From the NCBI RefSeq assembly GCF_000265405.1, contig NC_018010.1, positions 496,001 to 560,000 on the forward strand: a stretch of 64,000 nucleotides of DNA, written 5' to 3'. Under the pieces are notes generated by a model. It worked only from the letters and a program-made list of their open reading frames with translations. It was not told the origin of the DNA and searched no databases. Of this stretch, positions 59,527 to 64,000 are shown piece after piece. Every line of letters starts with the position of its first letter. Within the stretch, counting starts at the first letter, position 1. Source of the stretch: Belliella baltica DSM 15883. GTDB lineage: Bacteria; Bacteroidota; Bacteroidia; Cytophagales; Cyclobacteriaceae. The position numbers and the translations under genes were made by a program.

Positions 59527-60027
59527 GTGAAAATGAAGATAAAACCAAGAAAATTTTACAAGATTAGAAGTCTATTCCTCTTTATTTCGATTTTTTCACT
59601 TTTTCACTTATCCTCCTGCTCTTCTACAAAGAAAATCAGAAGACAAAACATCAATCAAGTAGTAGAAACAGCCAAGTCATATCGAGGAACTCCCTACCGG
59701 TATGGAGGTACAACACGTTCGGGGATTGATTGTAGCGCTTTGATTTTTCATGCATTTTCAAGTGTGGGGGTTACGATGCCGCGAACATCAGAGCAACAAA
59801 GCAAAATCGGCAAAAAAATAGCTGAGAGAAATCTAGAAAAAGGAGATGTTGTATTTTTTGCTACTGGAAGAAAAAAAAGGCAAGTGACACATGCGGGAAT
59901 TGTAACAGCTAATTCAAGAGGGCAAATTTGGTTTATCCACTCATCTACATCATTAGGAGTCACAGAAGACAATCTGAACAACAGCTATTGGTCAAAAGCA
60001 TATTTATTTGGGAGAAGAGTATTCTGA
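59527..60027 (+). CDS. NlpC/P60 family lipoprotein, peptidoglycan endopeptidase
   Basis: A 166-aa lipoprotein (start GTG 59527 or ATG 59533, lipobox SSC at ~31). The C40 peptidase domain has the Cys in RSGIDCSALIFHAF, His in VTHAGIV (after DVVFFA) and a further His (WFIHSSTS), the usual Cys-His-His triad. It should cut peptide stems of peptidoglycan. It has no SH3b domain, so substrate binding relies on the catalytic domain. Confidence 0.88.
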   Translation: MKMKIKPRKFYKIRSLFLFISIFSLFHLSSCSSTKKIRRQNINQVVETAKSYRGTPYRYGGTTRSGIDCSALIFHAFSSVGVTMPRTSEQQSKIGKKIAERNLEKGDVVFFATGRKKRQVTHAGIVTANSRGQIWFIHSSTSLGVTEDNLNNSYWSKAYLFGRRVF

Positions 60028-60121
60028 GCAATAATTCTCAAAACAAATGGTAATTAAACTTCTAGAAATAAGAAGTTCCAATAAAAAGCCCAACAATACA
60101 CGATTTAATTTCCAAACATCC

Positions 60122-60151
60122 TTTGGTATTAAGCTTTTATAATTAATTTTG
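60122..60151 (+). promoter_or_regulatory. Promoter of atpDC
   Basis: TTTG (60122-60125), 18-base spacer, TAATTTTG (60144-60151): a close match to the Bacteroidota consensus, 48 bp before the atpD start. Confidence 0.65.
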
Positions 60152-60166
60152 CACTCGAATTAATAA

Positions 60167-61702
<1,536 letters not shown>

Positions 61703-61789
61703 GTGAAAGAAATCAGTTATTAGTTATCAGTCTTTGCGAACTACCTTACTAATAAACCAATAACTATTCACTCAATAACTAAAACAAAA

Positions 61790-62035
61790 ATGCAACTAGA
61801 GATAGTAACACCAGATAAAAAAGTATTTCAGGGAGAAGTCTCTGAAGCAAGCTTTCCAGGAGCAAATGGTGCTTTTCAGGTTTTGAAAAATCACGCCCCA
61901 TTGGTTTCTGCTTTGGCTAAAGGAGCAGTTTCCTTTACAACCAAAGAAGGCAAGCAAAGCATGATCGTAGATGGTGGTGTTGTAGAAGTAAAAGACAACA
62001 ATATCGTACTACTTGCTGAAAAAGTGATATCGTAA
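61790..62035 (+). CDS. atpC: ATP synthase F1 subunit epsilon
   Basis: An 81-aa subunit with the N-terminal beta sandwich only (LEIVTPDKKVFQGEVSEASF, PGANGAFQVLKNHAPLVSAL). The usual C-terminal two-helix inhibitory domain (~50 aa) is missing, as I recall for many Bacteroidota, so epsilon-type inhibition is unlikely. It follows atpD by 87 bp. Confidence 0.92.
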   Translation: MQLEIVTPDKKVFQGEVSEASFPGANGAFQVLKNHAPLVSALAKGAVSFTTKEGKQSMIVDGGVVEVKDNNIVLLAEKVIS

Positions 62036-62062
62036 TACTTACTGATAGATCAAAACTTTTGA

Positions 62063-62098
62063 GAAAAAGCTCGATGTACATCGAGCTTTTTCTTTTTT
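62063..62098 (+). terminator. Terminator of atpDC
   Basis: A 30-bp perfect palindrome with 15-bp arms (GAAAAAGCTCGATGT / ACATCGAGCTTTTTC) followed by TTTTTT. Confidence 0.9.
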
Positions 62099-62152
62099 GG
62101 TAAAGAGTATAAACATTAATGAACAATTATTTTTTAACCAAATAATATTCCC

Positions 62153-62160
62153 TACCTTTG
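62153..62160 (+). promoter_or_regulatory. Putative -7 box of rpsU
   Basis: TACCTTTG fits TAnnTTTG exactly. The expected -33 region is only T-rich (62130-62136). Transcription would start about 20 bases before the ATG, so the Shine-Dalgarno is near the 5' end of the mRNA. Confidence 0.5.
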
Positions 62161-62168
62161 CAACCCTG

Positions 62169-62178
62169 AAAGGAGGTG
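62169..62178 (+). promoter_or_regulatory. Perfect Shine-Dalgarno of rpsU
   Basis: AAAGGAGGTG is complementary to ten bases of the usual 16S 3' end (CACCTCCTTT), 7 bases before ATG 62186. Genes of this phylum rarely carry such a sequence, since bS21 and neighbours hide the anti-SD. On rpsU it is known as an autoregulatory signal. Confidence 0.85.
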
Positions 62179-62185
62179 TAAACAT

Positions 62186-62380
62186 ATGATCATAGTCAAC
62201 GTAAAAGAAAACGAATCTATCGAGAAAGCGCTTAAGCGTTTTAAAAAGAAGTTCGATAAAACTGGTGCTGTAAGAGAACTTAGAGCAAGACAGCATTTTG
62301 TAAAACCTTCTGTTAAAAACAGAGAGCAGAGAATTAAAGCTGCTTACAAACAAATGTTACAAACTGAAGAAGCAAAATAA
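62186..62380 (+). CDS. rpsU: 30S ribosomal protein bS21
   Basis: A 64-aa basic protein, MIIVNVKENESIEKALKRF then KKKFDKTGAVRELRARQHF, ending with the arginine/lysine-rich tail. In Bacteroidota ribosomes bS21 with bS6 and bS18 sequesters the 16S anti-Shine-Dalgarno. The strong SD on its own mRNA lets ribosomes short of bS21 translate it preferentially. Confidence 0.95.
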   Translation: MIIVNVKENESIEKALKRFKKKFDKTGAVRELRARQHFVKPSVKNREQRIKAAYKQMLQTEEAK

Positions 62381-62422
62381 TATTATTTATTGTTTGCTAT
62401 CTTTTTGAGATACACTCAATTG

Positions 62423-62454
62423 GCGCATCTACCGAAAGTGGATGCGCTTTTTTT
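62423..62454 (+). terminator. Terminator of rpsU
   Basis: Stem GCGCATCTAC / GTGGATGCGC (one wobble), loop CGAAA, then TTTTTTT. Confidence 0.85.
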
Positions 62455-62638
62455 GGCTTAATATTTTTTATTTGATCATTCCTCAACACAAGTGAGAAGA
62501 AAAGAACATAGAAGAAGACCATGAGTTTCTTATATCTTGCTTCACTATTTAATTTTAAAATATTTCAATTCTATTTCTGCTACATCTTTACCATATTCCA
62601 TTTAAAATAATTAAATTGATGTGCACGAAAGCCATTAC

Positions 62639-63523
62639 ATGATTGCATCTTTTATCAATTTCTTAACATATGAAAAGCGAGCAAGTCAACACACTGTGCT
62701 TGCTTACCAAAAAGATTTAGAACAGTTTGAAGAGTTTTGTGCTCAATCATTTGATGCTAAAGATATCAGTTTTGTTGGGCATGCTGAATTGCGAGCTTGG
62801 ATTGTTGATTTAGTGGAGCAAGAGTTAAGTCCCAGCACTGTCAATAGAAAAATAGCCACACTGAGGTCTTTTTATAAATTTTTATTGCGCTCAGGAGAGA
62901 TTTCTAAAGATCCAACTTACAAGCTTCGAATACTCAAAACCCCTAAAAGGCTACCTGAATTCGTTCAAGAAGAATCCATTGAAAAAATCATGGATCAAGA
63001 TATTTATACACCAGATTTTGATGGTCAAAGAGATAGGATGGTCATGGAATTCTTATACCTGACGGGAGTTCGACTTTCAGAATTACTAAGCTTGAGATGG
63101 AGGGATATTAATCTAATTGAAGACCATGTGAAAGTACTTGGAAAAAGGAAAAAAGAAAGAATAATACCCATCACAAATGGGCTCAAAAAAAATTTAATTT
63201 CGTATAAAAAAATATTTGAAGAAACATTTCATTTTCTAGACGAGAGTGACTATTTTATCGTTACAAATACAAAAGAACCCGCCTATCCTATGAAGATATA
63301 CCGCATCGTAAGACACTATTTAGATCTTTTTGCGCAGACTTCTAAGCGGAGTCCTCATTTACTCAGACATACCTTTGCCACTCATTTGCTAAATAAAGGG
63401 GCAGACTTAAATGCAGTCAAAGACTTGCTTGGCCATGCTAATTTGGCAGCTACGCAAGTTTATACGCATAACTCAATGGAAAAACTTAAGGCTGTGTTTG
63501 ATCAAGCACATCCAAAAGCGTAA
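62639..63523 (+). CDS. xerC: Tyrosine recombinase XerC/D-like
   Basis: A 294-aa recombinase from ATG 62639 (MIASFINFLTYEKRASQHTV); GTG 62621 adds six residues. Core-binding domain ~1-100; catalytic residues: Arg in LTGVRLSELL, Lys in VLGKRKKERI, His-x2-Arg in PHLLRHTFATHL, His in LLGHANL and Tyr in TQVYTHNS. It lies in the rpsU-xerC-hpf order of Bacteroidota chromosomes and so is the housekeeping enzyme for dimer resolution, though C or D cannot be told apart for certain. Confidence 0.9.
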   Translation: MIASFINFLTYEKRASQHTVLAYQKDLEQFEEFCAQSFDAKDISFVGHAELRAWIVDLVEQELSPSTVNRKIATLRSFYKFLLRSGEISKDPTYKLRILKTPKRLPEFVQEESIEKIMDQDIYTPDFDGQRDRMVMEFLYLTGVRLSELLSLRWRDINLIEDHVKVLGKRKKERIIPITNGLKKNLISYKKIFEETFHFLDESDYFIVTNTKEPAYPMKIYRIVRHYLDLFAQTSKRSPHLLRHTFATHLLNKGADLNAVKDLLGHANLAATQVYTHNSMEKLKAVFDQAHPKA

Positions 63524-63552
63524 TATAAGTTTAACTTTAAACAAATACCGTT

Positions 63553-63858
63553 ATGAAACTTCAAATGCATTCTATTCACTTCGATGCCGATCGCAAGCTG
63601 ACAGACTTTATTCAAAGAAAAGCAGACAAGCTTGATACCTTCTACGATCGCATTATTGACGGAGAAGTTTTTATGAGACTCGACAAAAACGAAAAAAACG
63701 CAAATAAAATAGTGGAAATCAAACTGAATGTGCCAGGAAAACAACTCTTTGCCAAAAATCAAAGTGACTCATTCGAAGGCGCAGCAGATGAAGCCATAGA
63801 AGGACTAAGAAGACAAATCAAAAAATTCAAAGAAAAAGTGGTCTTAGCAAATCAATAA
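63553..63858 (+). CDS. hpf: Ribosome hibernation promoting factor, short form
   Basis: A 101-aa HPF/RaiA protein: MHSIHFDADRKLTDFIQRKA, KLDTFYDRIIDGEVFMRLDK and a C-terminal helix EAIEGLRRQIKKFKEKV. It binds between the 30S head and body to inactivate ribosomes. No long-form C-terminal domain. It follows xerC by 29 bp. Confidence 0.92.
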   Translation: MKLQMHSIHFDADRKLTDFIQRKADKLDTFYDRIIDGEVFMRLDKNEKNANKIVEIKLNVPGKQLFAKNQSDSFEGAADEAIEGLRRQIKKFKEKVVLANQ

Positions 63859-63879
63859 AACCCATAAAATTCTGACAAA

Positions 63880-64000
63880 GAGGCTGTCTCAAAAGTAAAT
63901 TTGAATAAATTTAAATTTTAAAAACAGCCTAATTTAGCAATAGAGGCCGATTTTCAACAAATCGGCTTCTTATTTTTTGAACTCTGGTCAAAAAGCATGG
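63880..64000. mobile_element. Possible insertion sequence end
   Basis: GAGGCTGTCTCAAAAGT at 63880-63896 resembles the terminal inverted repeat of IS1182-type elements in Bacteroidota. It is followed by an inverted ACAGCCT (63924-63930) and a hairpin GCCGATTT / AAATCGGC near 63945-63966. No transposase is visible before the window ends. The tRNA genes that often follow hpf are not seen. Confidence 0.35.

Noticed and set aside
62639..63523. Tyrosine recombinase as the island integrase
   Set aside because: It lies 20 kb outside the attachment repeats, in the conserved rpsU-xerC-hpf context, so it is the chromosomal Xer enzyme.

Overview
The window looks like a chromosomal segment of a Bacteroidota bacterium of the order Cytophagales, most likely Cyclobacteriaceae (Algoriphagus/Belliella-like). 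I base this on gene content: a DUF5686 outer-membrane protein, an OmpA protein with TSP3 repeats, long-form NusB, the nusB-ytxH-DUF1573-yajC-ybbR-coaE order, atpDC apart from the other ATP synthase genes, and rpsU-xerC-hpf. Promoters fit the Bacteroidota TTTG / TAnnTTTG pattern, and ribosome binding sites are weak except in front of rpsU. Base composition is AT-rich. The species call is inference, because no search was run.

Bases 1-19.3 kb are mostly housekeeping: a DUF5686 fragment, a histidine kinase, dps, an ABC-2 exporter pair, dnaJ-grpE, obgE, adk, hpt, an M42-like peptidase, ompA, upp, a Ca/Na antiporter, then a TPR histidine kinase, a TonB-C protein and a LytTR regulator. This part ends at an initiator tRNA (tRNA-fMet) with a decayed tRNA relic beside it.

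Bases 19,320-42,741 form a 23-kb genomic island. It is bounded by a perfect 49-bp direct repeat made of the last 16 bases of tRNA-fMet plus its terminator. Many cargo genes resemble defence or conflict genes: XRE regulators, a 1276-aa Type IIG-like restriction-modification enzyme overlapping a HEPN protein, HigBA with a STAS-like protein, two PD-(D/E)XK-like proteins, a deiminase-fold protein, two Fic proteins sharing operator palindromes, a WYL regulator opposite a two-gene unit containing an exported-looking FtsZ-fold protein, and a GmrSD-like DUF262/DUF1524 protein at the right edge. I found no integrase. The island also carries two arrays phased at exactly 11 bp, a two-copy 150-bp double-hairpin element, and two palindromic elements inserted in frame in the RM gene.

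Bases 42.7-64 kb return to the core chromosome: aroQ, a SerC-like aminotransferase, marC, an ABC-F ATPase, an unexplained DUF2589 cluster (47.4-51.1 kb), an MsbA-like exporter, leucine dehydrogenase, the nusB-coaE operon, a TPR lipoprotein, an NlpC/P60 lipoprotein, atpDC, rpsU with a perfect Shine-Dalgarno, xerC and hpf. The last 120 bp may be the start of an insertion sequence.

The best candidates for an undescribed system are (i) WYL regulator + 322-aa protein + Tat-signal FtsZ-fold protein with a 12-bp inverted operator, (ii) the Type IIG RM-HEPN pair, (iii) the twin Fic genes with shared operators, and (iv) the DUF2589 cluster. All functional roles here are inferred from motifs and neighbourhood read by eye.
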